Source of the DNA: Lentisphaerota bacterium
Lineage (GTDB): Bacteria; Verrucomicrobiota; Kiritimatiellia; RFP12; JAAYLN01
NCBI GenBank assembly: GCA_012514915.1
Contig: JAAYZJ010000061.1
Location: 1-8,095, forward strand
Length of the DNA stretch: 8,095 nucleotides
Reading direction: 5' to 3'
Position 1 is the stretch's first letter. Each line of letters begins with the position of its first letter. Position numbers and translations under genes: made by a program. Below are positions 1 to 5,667 of this stretch, in pieces. The notes beneath the pieces were generated by a model that was given only the letters and a program-made list of their open reading frames with translations, was not told the origin of the DNA and ran no database searches.

Positions 1-257
1 AACCGGTCGGGCGCGCCATCGGGTGCCGTGGACACGGCGGTCACGGTTTGTTGAAACAGGGCATGCACCTCCGCGGGCGCCTCGGGCGGCGCGAGGCCCG
101 CGGCTTCGAGCACCGCCCGCCGCAGGTCGAGCTGGGCGTTGCGCTGCACGCGCTCGGCGGTGGCCAGGTGGAGCGCGGCGACGGAGGAGATCAGAATGAG
201 CGTCAGCAGACCCATAAAGCCCACGGTCCGCGCACTTTCACGCCATCGCATCTTCAT
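1..257 (-). CDS. nqrC: NqrC/RnfG-family subunit of an ion-translocating electron transport complex, N-terminal part (runs off the left edge)
   Basis: Partial gene; 85 codons are visible from the ATG at 257. In Na+-NQR (or Rnf), this subunit is membrane-anchored with one N-terminal helix and a periplasmic domain carrying covalent FMN on a Thr, passing electrons during Na+-coupled NADH oxidation. The visible part has a basic start (MKMRWRESAR), a hydrophobic helix at about residues 11-33, then a segment ERVQRNAQLDLRRAVLEAAGL-like in layout: charged, ending in AAGL. This resembles the NqrC segment after the helix (Asn, LD, basic pair, hydrophobic, AGL) more than RnfG, which usually has a VLP-type ending. 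The FMN-binding domain lies outside the window, so that function is inferred. The start follows the stop of the upstream gene after one base (TAA-G-ATG), so the two are probably translationally coupled. Family assignment is fairly sure; NqrC versus RnfG is less so. Confidence 0.72.
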   Translation of the reverse strand, partial: MKMRWRESARTVGFMGLLTLILISSVAALHLATAERVQRNAQLDLRRAVLEAAGLAPPEAPAEVHALFQQTVTAVSTAPDGAPDR

Positions 258-258
258 C

Positions 259-1260
259 TTATCGACCCCCCGTTGGGCGCCTCTTCTGGCGGGCGCGTAT
301 CGCGATGTCGAGGATGGGGGCGAACATGTTGGCCAGCAGGATGGCGAACATGGTTCCGGCCGGCCAGGCCGAGAAGGTGGCGATGGTCGCGGAGAGCGCG
401 CCGACCGCCGCGCCGAAGATCCAGCGTCCGGGGTTGGTCTGCGAGGCCGAGACGGGGTCGGTGGCGTAGAAGAAGATGCCGATCACCAGGCTGCCGGCCA
501 GCGCGGCGCGCAGCGGATCGGGAGCGTCCGCGGGGCCGAAACGCCAGAAGAGCGTCTGGAGGACGAAATAACCCAGGAACCCGGCGATCACGATGCGGTA
601 GCTGGCGGCCTTGCGCCAGACGATGTAGAGGCCGCAGAGGAGGGTCAGGGCGGCGCTGGTGCCGCCGATCACGCCGGGTGTCGTGCCGAGGATAAGGCTT
701 TCCAGGGAGAGATCGGCGGCGGTCGCGCCCGTGGCGGCCAGGGTGTCGGCGGACAGCTTGAGCAGCGAGCCGGGCGTGGCGGTCGTGAAGACGTCGGGAG
801 GCGCCGTGGCGGCCGTCCAGCCCCAGCGGGCCAGTCCGGCGGGGAAGCCGGTCCAGGGGGCGGTCCAGTGCGCCGTCAGGTAGTTGCCGAAGCAGATGTA
901 GATGAAGGCGCGGCCGGTCAGCGCGGGGTTGAACACGTTGCGCCCGAAGCCGCCGTAGACCATCTTGCCGAAGACGATGCCGAAGACGATGCCGACGACC
1001 GCCATCCAGAAGGGCAGGGTGGGGGGCAGTGAGAAGGTGAAGAGGATCGCCGAGACGAAGACGGCCGACGAGGCCGGCTCGTTCCAGCGCCGCGTGAAGG
1101 CGTATTCGGTGGCGAAGGCGGCGGCGGCCACCACCGCGGCCAGCGCGGCGACGCGCCAGCCGAAGCTGTAGATGGCGAAGAGCAGCAGCGGCGCACAGGC
1201 GGTGAGCACGTGCTTCATCGGCTGCTGCCAGTTGATCCATCGGGTCTTCGTTTGCGGCAT
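259..1260 (-). CDS. nqrB: NqrB/RnfD-family membrane flavoprotein subunit (NqrB-like, short N-terminus)
   Basis: A 333-residue polytopic membrane protein, the core FMN- and quinone-linked subunit of Na+-NQR (NqrB) or Rnf (RnfD). Visible family signatures are YGGFGRNVFNPALTGRAF at about 102-119; DVFTTAT at 156-162, fitting the flavin-attachment pattern D-x-x-S/T-x-A-T with Thr162 as the likely FMN-linked residue; LGTTPGVIGGTS at 191-202; and ATDPVSASQTNPGRW at 266-280. It ends in a basic tail. The PG-x-IGG-TS stretch, the TDPVSAS block and the AILLANMFAPILD segment recall NqrB more than RnfD. NqrB is usually about 400 residues or more; here the soluble N-terminal extension (roughly 50 residues) is absent. 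The start is supported by AAAGGAA (1268-1274) 7 bp upstream. The gene lies 32 bp after the metalloenzyme gene and one base before the next subunit. No nqrA or rnfC gene precedes it. Family is sure; the NQR versus Rnf subtype is inferred. Confidence 0.85.
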   Translation of the reverse strand: MPQTKTRWINWQQPMKHVLTACAPLLLFAIYSFGWRVAALAAVVAAAAFATEYAFTRRWNEPASSAVFVSAILFTFSLPPTLPFWMAVVGIVFGIVFGKMVYGGFGRNVFNPALTGRAFIYICFGNYLTAHWTAPWTGFPAGLARWGWTAATAPPDVFTTATPGSLLKLSADTLAATGATAADLSLESLILGTTPGVIGGTSAALTLLCGLYIVWRKAASYRIVIAGFLGYFVLQTLFWRFGPADAPDPLRAALAGSLVIGIFFYATDPVSASQTNPGRWIFGAAVGALSATIATFSAWPAGTMFAILLANMFAPILDIAIRARQKRRPTGGR

Positions 1261-1267
1261 GCTTGCG

Positions 1268-1274
1268 TTCCTTT
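1268..1274 (-). promoter_or_regulatory. Shine-Dalgarno sequence for the NqrB-like gene
   Basis: On the minus strand this reads AAAGGAA, 7 bases before the ATG at 1260. It is the only good ribosome binding site in the 32-bp gap and fixes the short start of the membrane protein. Because it lies after the stop of the metalloenzyme gene, the NqrB-like protein can be translated independently from the shared transcript. Confidence 0.75.
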
Positions 1275-1292
1275 CCGCTCCGGCGGCCCCGT

Positions 1293-2150
1293 TCAGGCTT
1301 GGTTCAGCACCCGCAGGACCTGCGGCGTGACCTCCACCAGGTTCGACACATTGCGCTTCAGGGCGTCGCCACCCTCGCCAACCACGATCAGCGGCACCGG
1401 GTTGAAGGTGTGGCTGCGCAGGTTCAGCGCCTCGATGTTGCCGTGGTCGCTGGTCAGCACCATCAGCATCCCCATCTCGAGGGCCAGCGGCGACAGCGCG
1501 CCGAGAAAGGCGTCGAGCTTGCCCAGGACCTGGCGCGCCTGCTCCGGGTCGCCCGAATGGCCCGCGCGGTCCGATTCGAAGAACTCGAACAGGGTGTAGT
1601 CGTAGCCCAGCGCGATCTGAACCAGATGCTCGGCGGCGGCGGCGGGCGTGATGACCGGCCCCGTGTAGCCCTTGTCGAGCAGCGACTGACGCGTCAGATC
1701 GTGGCAGACCGCCTGGTTGGCCAGCAGGTCGTTGCGCATGGCGATCACTTCCGGGCAGGTGAGCGCGGCGGTCGTCGTGACGGAGCGGAAGCGCCGGTTG
1801 CGGATCTCCTCGACCGAGTCGGCGAGGTAGCCGTCGGCGAAAAAGCCGCGCTTGGCGATGCGCTTGAGGGCCAGGAAGATGTTGTCGGCCTCGACCAGCT
1901 TGCGCAGGGACGGCCCCGGAAAGCCCTCCACGTGACGGCCCATCGCCTGCGCCGCGTTGAGGCCGGTGAAGAGGGCGGCCTGTCCCGTCGCGCTCTGGGG
2001 CAAGCCGGGGACTCCCAGGCAGGCGTCGATCGGCCGGGCGGCCTGCTGCAGCAGACGGTGAAGATGCGGGCAGTTCGCCTCGGTGACCGGATTGTCCGGT
2101 GACGGTGGCGCCAGGCCCAGGCCATCGACAAATATGAAAATGATCTTCAC
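1293..2150 (-). CDS. Alkaline-phosphatase-superfamily metalloenzyme (cofactor-independent phosphoglycerate mutase/phosphopentomutase-like)
   Basis: A 285-residue protein with the metal-ligand set of the alkaline phosphatase superfamily metalloenzyme domain. D9 sits in IFVDGLG after the first strand; a nucleophile candidate S53 or T55 in PQSATGQ is followed by LFTG; then come D194 and H198 in SDRAGH, D235-H236 in TSDHGN, and H247 in SHTFNPVP. These would hold two divalent metals and a phospho-Ser/Thr-type centre. It is far shorter than bacterial iPGM (about 510 residues) because the inserted transferase domain is missing or minimal, so it is not an obvious phosphoglycerate mutase; substrate is unknown. 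No signal peptide, so probably cytoplasmic. The start is a GTG; an in-frame stop at 2163-2165 and the first strand beginning at residue 3 leave no other good choice. It is the first gene of the leftward operon, before the NQR-type genes; a role linked to them is not evident. Confidence 0.85.
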   Translation of the reverse strand: MKIIFIFVDGLGLAPPSPDNPVTEANCPHLHRLLQQAARPIDACLGVPGLPQSATGQAALFTGLNAAQAMGRHVEGFPGPSLRKLVEADNIFLALKRIAKRGFFADGYLADSVEEIRNRRFRSVTTTAALTCPEVIAMRNDLLANQAVCHDLTRQSLLDKGYTGPVITPAAAAEHLVQIALGYDYTLFEFFESDRAGHSGDPEQARQVLGKLDAFLGALSPLALEMGMLMVLTSDHGNIEALNLRSHTFNPVPLIVVGEGGDALKRNVSNLVEVTPQVLRVLNQA

Positions 2151-2157
2151 CCGGATC
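2148..2157 (+). repeat. CACCCGGATC direct repeat, copy 1
   Basis: The 10-bp sequence CACCCGGATC overlaps the GTG start codon of the metalloenzyme gene. An identical copy is at 2397-2406, at the expected transcription start of the rightward operon. Perfect 10-mers can recur by chance in a 310-bp GC-rich region, so function is uncertain. Confidence 0.3.
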
Positions 2158-2159
2158 CA

Positions 2160-2187
2160 ATTTTAACAGCCCCGGCAGCGTGTGCAA
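2160..2187 (-). promoter_or_regulatory. Weak candidate promoter for the leftward operon
   Basis: On the minus strand TAAAAT (2165-2160) is a 5/6 match to the -10 consensus. A poor -35 candidate, TTGCAC (2187-2182, 3/6), lies 16 bp upstream. Transcription would begin near 2153, only a few bases before the GTG start at 2150, giving an almost leaderless mRNA. No convincing Shine-Dalgarno sequence precedes that GTG, which fits a leaderless start but does not prove it. A different sigma factor or a promoter further upstream is possible. Confidence 0.3.
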
Positions 2188-2196
2188 GCGGGAAGT

Positions 2197-2207
2197 GGCG
2201 TAATCGG
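2197..2207 (-). promoter_or_regulatory. 11-bp motif copy facing the leftward promoter
   Basis: On the minus strand it reads CCGATTACGCC and lies 9 bp upstream of the weak leftward -35 candidate. It matches the rightward copy at 2340-2350 (CCGGTTACGCC) at 10 of 11 positions, in the same orientation relative to its own promoter. A shared activator or repressor half-site is possible; a chance match is also plausible at this length. Confidence 0.3.
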
Positions 2208-2307
2208 TTGGCGACAGGGGGCGCGAAGGATGAGCATGAATCGGTGGGCAAGCGGTGGCGACGTTCGGGCGTGCGCGGAGGGGCTATTCACGTTTTGCCC
2301 GCCTCTC

Positions 2308-2328
2308 GATGCGCAGTCATCGCGCATC
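2308..2328. promoter_or_regulatory. Inverted repeat, candidate operator
   Basis: Perfect 7-bp arms GATGCGC (2308-2314) and GCGCATC (2322-2328) are separated by 7 bp. The dyad lies 37 bp upstream of the rightward -35 box and far from any stop codon, so a terminator is unlikely and a binding site for a dimeric regulator is the better reading. Which regulator is unknown. Confidence 0.4.
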
Positions 2329-2339
2329 CCTGTCGCTAG

Positions 2340-2350
2340 CCGGTTACGCC
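2340..2350 (+). promoter_or_regulatory. 11-bp motif copy facing the rightward promoter
   Basis: CCGGTTACGCC lies 15 bp upstream of the TTGACT -35 box of the rightward operon. It is a 10/11 match to the copy that precedes the leftward promoter (2207-2197 on the minus strand). The position is typical of an activator site, but no regulator gene is visible to pair with it. Confidence 0.3.
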
Positions 2351-2365
2351 GAATAAAGTGGTTCC

Positions 2366-2394
2366 TTGACTCCCCCACGGACTCCTATCATAAT
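2366..2394 (+). promoter_or_regulatory. Sigma70-type promoter of the rightward operon
   Basis: TTGACT (2366-2371, 5/6 match to the -35 consensus) and CATAAT (2389-2394, 5/6 match to the -10 consensus) are separated by the optimal 17 bp. Transcription should start near 2401, giving a leader of about 60 bases before the ATG at 2461. Such a match is notable in this GC-rich background and directly precedes the only rightward operon. Confidence 0.72.
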
Positions 2395-2396
2395 CG

Positions 2397-2406
2397 CACC
2401 CGGATC
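2397..2406 (+). repeat. CACCCGGATC direct repeat, copy 2
   Basis: Identical to the copy at 2148-2157. It spans the expected +1 of the rightward promoter (the -10 box ends at 2394), a position where a bound protein could block initiation. Similarity and placement are seen; a regulatory role is only a guess. Confidence 0.3.
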
Positions 2407-2413
2407 GCTGCAC

Positions 2414-2439
2414 GCCGCCCAGGCCGGACGCCTGGCGGC
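2414..2439 (+). promoter_or_regulatory. GC-rich hairpin in the 5' UTR of the rightward operon
   Basis: The arms GCCGCCCAGGC (2414-2424) and GCCTGGCGGC (2430-2439) form a 10-bp stem with one bulged C and a five-base loop (CGGAC). It ends one base before the AAGGAA Shine-Dalgarno sequence at 2441-2446. No U-tract follows, so it is not a standard terminator. It could protect the mRNA end or affect ribosome access. Confidence 0.5.
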
Positions 2440-2440
2440 C

Positions 2441-2446
2441 AAGGAA
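2441..2446 (+). promoter_or_regulatory. Shine-Dalgarno sequence for oxidoreductase 1
   Basis: AAGGAA precedes the ATG at 2461 by 14 bases, longer than the usual 5-10. It is the best candidate in the leader. The wide spacing and the hairpin directly upstream suggest modest or regulated initiation. Confidence 0.5.
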
Positions 2447-2460
2447 CCGGGAAATCAACG

Positions 2461-3531
2461 ATGACCAAGGTGAATGTGGGTGTTTGCGGGCTCGGCCGGA
2501 TCGGCGTCAAGCACTGCCGCTGCCTGGCGCAGGATCGCGAGCATTACGCGCTCACGGCGCTGTGCGACCTCGACGGGGCGCGCGTGGCGGCCATGCAGGC
2601 CGAGCTGGGCGGCCGGGGCTATGACGACCTCGACGCGTTCCTGGCCGACCCCGGGACGGAACTGGTGATCCTTGCAACCCGCTCGCTCGACCACGCCCGG
2701 CACGCCGGGCAGGCGCTCGCCGCGGGCAAGACCGTGCTCCTCGAAAAGCCGATCGGGGTGACGGCGGAGGACTACCGGATCCTGCAGCAACTCGTCCGCC
2801 GCTATCCCGGCAGGCTCTTCTTCGGACACAACCACCGGTTCGAACCGGCCTTCGAAAATGCGCGCGCCTTCGTCGCGCAGGGGCTGATCGGCAACCTGCA
2901 CGTCATCAAGCTCCGCAAGCATCACGCCTTCATGCGCCGCAACGACTGGCAGATGCGGCTGGACTGCGGCGGCGGGCAGCTCAGCGTCTGGGGGCCGCAC
3001 CTGCTGGATCAGGGCCTCCAGCTCCTCGGGGCGCCCGTGCGCGAGGTGCAGAGCCACCTGCGGCGCATCCTGACGCCGGGCGACGCCGACGACCACGTCC
3101 ACATCACCCTGGTGGGAGCCAACGACCGGATCGCCATCATCGAGATCAGCAACGCCGCGGCGCTGCCGGAGGCCTACTGCACCCTGTACGGCGACCGCGG
3201 CGCCTTGAGCTACGGGCAGGATCAGAAGACGATCCGTCTCAAATTCCTCGATCCCCGGTTCCGCTGGCCGGAGGCCGCCGCCGAGGCGGGCACCCCGGCG
3301 CTGACGCAGGGGATGGCCGCCGATCGGGAGCTGCCCTGGATCGAGGAGACGCGCACCGTCGAACCGGCCACGAGCCTGTGGGACCAGGTCGAGATCGAAA
3401 TGGCCCGCCATCTGTACAACGCGCTCCGGCGGAACCTGCCGTTCCCGGTGTCGAGCGCGGATGCGCTGGAAGTGGTGCGGATCACCGAGATCGTGAAGCA
3501 GCAGAATCCCCGGTTTCCGTGGATCGGCTGA
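2461..3531 (+). CDS. Gfo/Idh/MocA-family NAD(P)-dependent oxidoreductase 1
   Basis: A 356-residue protein of the Gfo/Idh/MocA family, which oxidises or reduces sugars, inositols and related polyols. The N-terminal Rossmann fold starts with VGVCGLGRIGVKH (GxGxxG at G10-G12-G15). The EKP motif is at 95-97, with K96 the expected catalytic Lys. The C-terminal sheet domain has GGGQLSVWGPHLLDQG at 170-185, with H180 and D183 conserved; the Asp usually four residues before this His is V176. Length is normal and no signal peptide is seen, so it is cytoplasmic. The ATG at 2461 is chosen because the first beta strand begins at residue 4 and the promoter lies upstream; the frame stays open further upstream but holds the promoter. 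First gene of a four-gene operon with a second family member. Close resemblance to inositol 2-dehydrogenase-like proteins is plausible, but the substrate cannot be read from sequence. Confidence 0.9.
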   Translation: MTKVNVGVCGLGRIGVKHCRCLAQDREHYALTALCDLDGARVAAMQAELGGRGYDDLDAFLADPGTELVILATRSLDHARHAGQALAAGKTVLLEKPIGVTAEDYRILQQLVRRYPGRLFFGHNHRFEPAFENARAFVAQGLIGNLHVIKLRKHHAFMRRNDWQMRLDCGGGQLSVWGPHLLDQGLQLLGAPVREVQSHLRRILTPGDADDHVHITLVGANDRIAIIEISNAAALPEAYCTLYGDRGALSYGQDQKTIRLKFLDPRFRWPEAAAEAGTPALTQGMAADRELPWIEETRTVEPATSLWDQVEIEMARHLYNALRRNLPFPVSSADALEVVRITEIVKQQNPRFPWIG

Positions 3532-3550
3532 ACGCGCGACCGGAAGCGTG

Positions 3551-4570
3551 ATGAAACGGATCAAGATCGGACAGCTCGGCGTCTGCCACGAGCACGCCGC
3601 CGCGAAGATGAAGACGCTGCGCAAGATGGACGACGTCTTCGAGATCGTCGGCGTGGTCGACGACCGCGCCAGCCGCGCCGTCCGCTTCGCGGGCACCGAC
3701 CTGAAGGCCTACGAAGGCCTGCCGTGGTTGACGGAAGCGGAGCTGTTCCGGGTGCCCGGGCTGCAGGCCGTCGTCATCGAGACGGCCAACGACGACCTCG
3801 TTCCCGCCGCCCTGCGGTGCCTGGAGCAGGGCCTGGCGATGCACATGGACAAGCCCGGTGGCTACGATCTGGGGCTTTACGACGCGCTGCTGCGCGGGTG
3901 CGCCACCCGCGGCATCCCCTTCCAGATCGGCTACATGTTCCGCGCCAATCCGGCGTTCCAATTCTGCCTGCAGGCCGTCCGTCGCCGCTGGCTGGGAGAC
4001 CTTTTCGAGGTGCAGGCGGGCATGAGCCACAACTACGGCGGCGACCGCTATGCGGACTACATCGGCCGGCTGCCCGGCGGCATCCTGTTCAACCTCGGCT
4101 GCCATCTCATCGATTTTATCGTGGCTCTGCTGGGCCGCCCCGACGGCGTGACCCCGTTCCTGAAATCGACGCCGGGCGTCCCCGACGGCGTTCTGAACAA
4201 CGGGCTGGCCATCCTGGAGTACCCCCGCGCCACGGCCACGATCCGTGCCTGCAGCCAGGAGGTCGACGGGCTGGCGCACCGCCGGCTGAAGATCTGCGGC
4301 ACGAAGGGCACGCTGGAGCTGAGTCCGCTGGAGCGTTTCGACGGCGAGCCCCTGCGCCTGCGGTTGACCTTGAGCGAGGGGAACGCGACCTACGCCGCGG
4401 GCGCCCATGACGTCGACACGGGAATCCGCCTGGACCGTTACCGGGACCAACTGCTCGAGCTCGCGCAGATGATCGCCGGCGAGCGGGCGCGCGCCTTCGA
4501 TCACCGCCACGAACTTCTCGTCCAGGAGGTGCTGCTGGCCGCATCCGGCTGCCTCCCCTGGAAAGCTTGA
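3551..4570 (+). CDS. Gfo/Idh/MocA-family oxidoreductase 2 (divergent cofactor loop)
   Basis: A 339-residue predicted sugar/polyol oxidoreductase. It begins with KIGQLGVCHEHAAAKM, where the usual GxGxxG loop is replaced by a G-V-C-H-E-H-A pattern seen in some divergent members. MDKPGG at 99-104 corresponds to the EKP motif, with Asp in place of Glu and K101 kept. PGGILFNLGCHLID at 175-188 is the substrate-site block, with H185 and D188 kept and Asn181 in place of the usual Asp. A C-terminal sheet follows (GTKGTLELSPLERF). No signal peptide. The start is ATG at 3551; GTG at 3548 is directly in frame and would add only one residue. A weak GGAAG lies at 3542-3546. The gene starts 19 bp after oxidoreductase 1 and is not a close duplicate of it, so the pair probably acts on different steps or substrates. 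Confidence 0.87.
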   Translation: MKRIKIGQLGVCHEHAAAKMKTLRKMDDVFEIVGVVDDRASRAVRFAGTDLKAYEGLPWLTEAELFRVPGLQAVVIETANDDLVPAALRCLEQGLAMHMDKPGGYDLGLYDALLRGCATRGIPFQIGYMFRANPAFQFCLQAVRRRWLGDLFEVQAGMSHNYGGDRYADYIGRLPGGILFNLGCHLIDFIVALLGRPDGVTPFLKSTPGVPDGVLNNGLAILEYPRATATIRACSQEVDGLAHRRLKICGTKGTLELSPLERFDGEPLRLRLTLSEGNATYAAGAHDVDTGIRLDRYRDQLLELAQMIAGERARAFDHRHELLVQEVLLAASGCLPWKA

Positions 4571-4578
4571 TCCGAGAC

Positions 4579-4584
4579 AAGGAA
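4579..4584 (+). promoter_or_regulatory. Shine-Dalgarno sequence for the alpha/beta hydrolase
   Basis: AAGGAA lies 8 bases before the ATG at 4593, inside the 22-bp gap after oxidoreductase 2. It supports this start over the internal ATGs at codons 11 and 15. Confidence 0.75.
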
Positions 4585-4592
4585 CCCTGCCC

Positions 4593-5651
4593 ATGAAGCC
4601 ACGCAACCTCAATCCCAACCAGATGTTCATCGCCATGGCCGAGCAGCACCGGCCCAAATACCGCTTCGAAGGCGGCGACCGGGCCGCCTTCGAGCGCTGG
4701 CGGGAGGCGGCCCTGCCCGACGTGCTCGCCTGTCTGGGCGACTCGCCGTCGGCAGTACCGCCCAACGCCGAGCTGGTGGCCGAGTGGCACGACCGCGGTC
4801 TGCGCGTGCAGCGCTGGCTGATCGACGTGCAGCCCTGGCTCTCGGCCGCCCTCCTGATCAACATCCCCGGCGACCTTGCCCCCGGCGAGAAGCGCCCCGC
4901 CATCCTCTGCTGGCACGGCCATGGCGCGCACGGCAAGGAGCCGGTCATGGGGAACGCCACCTCGCCCGGCCTCGCCGAGTCGATCCGCAACCACAACTAC
5001 GACTACGGCTTCCAGATGGCGCAGGCGAGATACGTGACCTACGCGATCGACTGGATCGGCGCGGGCGAGCGCCATCCCGAGCACAAGCCCAACCACACCC
5101 AGTCGTCCGGCGGCCGCGACTGGTGCAACCTGCTCTACCTGCATGCGACCATGTTCGGCATGACCACCCTCTCCATCAACGTGGCGCACGGCCGCGTGGC
5201 GACCGACTTCGTCTGCACGCGCCCGGAAGTCGACGCCTCCCGGCTCGGTGTGATGGGCCTCAGCGGCGGCGGCACGATGACCACGTGGAGCTACCTGTGC
5301 GACGCGCGGTTCCGCGCCGCCGAGATCATGTGCTACTGCGACCTGTGGGAAGTTTTCGGCATGCGCGATCTGAACTACTGCGGCATGCAGGTGGCGCCGG
5401 GGCTCTACAAGCTGGTCGATCTGCCCGATCTGCAGGGGCTTCTGGCGCCGCGGCCCCTGCTGATCGACATCGGGGCGCACGATAGCTGCTTCCTGGTCGA
5501 CACCACCCTGAAGGCCTACCGCCATCTGGAGTCGATCTACGCTGCGGCGGAGGCGTCCGACCGGCTGGAGCTCGATTTCCACCCCAACGAGCACGCCTGG
5601 GGCGGACAGCGCGCCCAAGCCTTCTTCCAGAAACATCTGCGCGACGCGTGA
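4593..5651 (+). CDS. Alpha/beta hydrolase, dienelactone-hydrolase/acetyl-xylan-esterase-like
   Basis: A 352-residue alpha/beta hydrolase. CWHGHGAHG at 106-114 is the oxyanion region. DWIGAGER at 153-160 follows the next strand. GLSGGGTMT at 222-230 is the nucleophile elbow with Ser224. DIGAHDSCF at 292-300 gives acid Asp297, and HPNEHAWGG at 330-338 gives His334, completing the triad. The overall layout resembles the Abhydrolase_7/dienelactone-hydrolase-like proteins common in planctomycete and verrucomicrobial polysaccharide loci; the likely activity is hydrolysis of an ester or lactone on a sugar or aromatic compound, with substrate unknown. The elbow is not the GCSRxG of CE15 glucuronoyl esterases. 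No signal peptide is visible (charged, Asn-rich N-terminus), so it is probably cytoplasmic. Cysteine content is high (nine, including C247, C249 and C263), more compatible with the cytoplasm than export. It lies between the oxidoreductases and the lipoprotein gene, with gaps of 22 and 16 bp. Confidence 0.88.
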   Translation: MKPRNLNPNQMFIAMAEQHRPKYRFEGGDRAAFERWREAALPDVLACLGDSPSAVPPNAELVAEWHDRGLRVQRWLIDVQPWLSAALLINIPGDLAPGEKRPAILCWHGHGAHGKEPVMGNATSPGLAESIRNHNYDYGFQMAQARYVTYAIDWIGAGERHPEHKPNHTQSSGGRDWCNLLYLHATMFGMTTLSINVAHGRVATDFVCTRPEVDASRLGVMGLSGGGTMTTWSYLCDARFRAAEIMCYCDLWEVFGMRDLNYCGMQVAPGLYKLVDLPDLQGLLAPRPLLIDIGAHDSCFLVDTTLKAYRHLESIYAAAEASDRLELDFHPNEHAWGGQRAQAFFQKHLRDA

Positions 5652-5658
5652 ACCGCCT

Positions 5659-5662
5659 GGAG
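5659..5662 (+). promoter_or_regulatory. Shine-Dalgarno sequence for the lipoprotein gene
   Basis: GGAG lies 5 bases before the ATG at 5668, within the 16-bp gap after the hydrolase stop. It supports the start that yields a complete lipoprotein signal peptide. Confidence 0.6.
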
Positions 5663-5667
5663 CCCAC

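Larger units (their letters stand above)
2151..2460. other. Divergent intergenic regulatory region
   Basis: 310 bp between the divergent GTG start at 2150 and ATG start at 2461. No convincing gene lies within it; the frames that cross it are low-complexity extensions of, or shadows to, the flanking genes. It contains a strong rightward promoter, a weak leftward promoter, a 21-bp dyad, a pair of 11-bp motifs, a 10-bp direct repeat near both expected transcript starts, and a 5' UTR hairpin, each listed separately. No rho-independent terminator, tRNA or recognised riboswitch was seen. Confidence 0.8.

Noticed and set aside
48..1032. Plus-strand frames across the NQR-type genes
   Set aside because: The products are Gly/Arg/Glu-rich and featureless, while the minus strand encodes clear NqrB/RnfD and NqrC/RnfG sequences.
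1261..2187. Upstream extension of the NqrB-like frame through the metalloenzyme gene
   Set aside because: The frame is open but the extension is a shadow of the metalloenzyme. The good Shine-Dalgarno at 1268-1274 and the first helix place the start at 1260.
2414..2446. Rho-independent terminator or attenuator in the leader
   Set aside because: The stem is strong, but no U-rich tract follows; the next bases are the Shine-Dalgarno and an A-rich spacer.
2182..2460. N-terminal extension of oxidoreductase 1 to 2182
   Set aside because: It would include the promoter and hairpin. The Rossmann fold starts right after the ATG at 2461, as in other family members.
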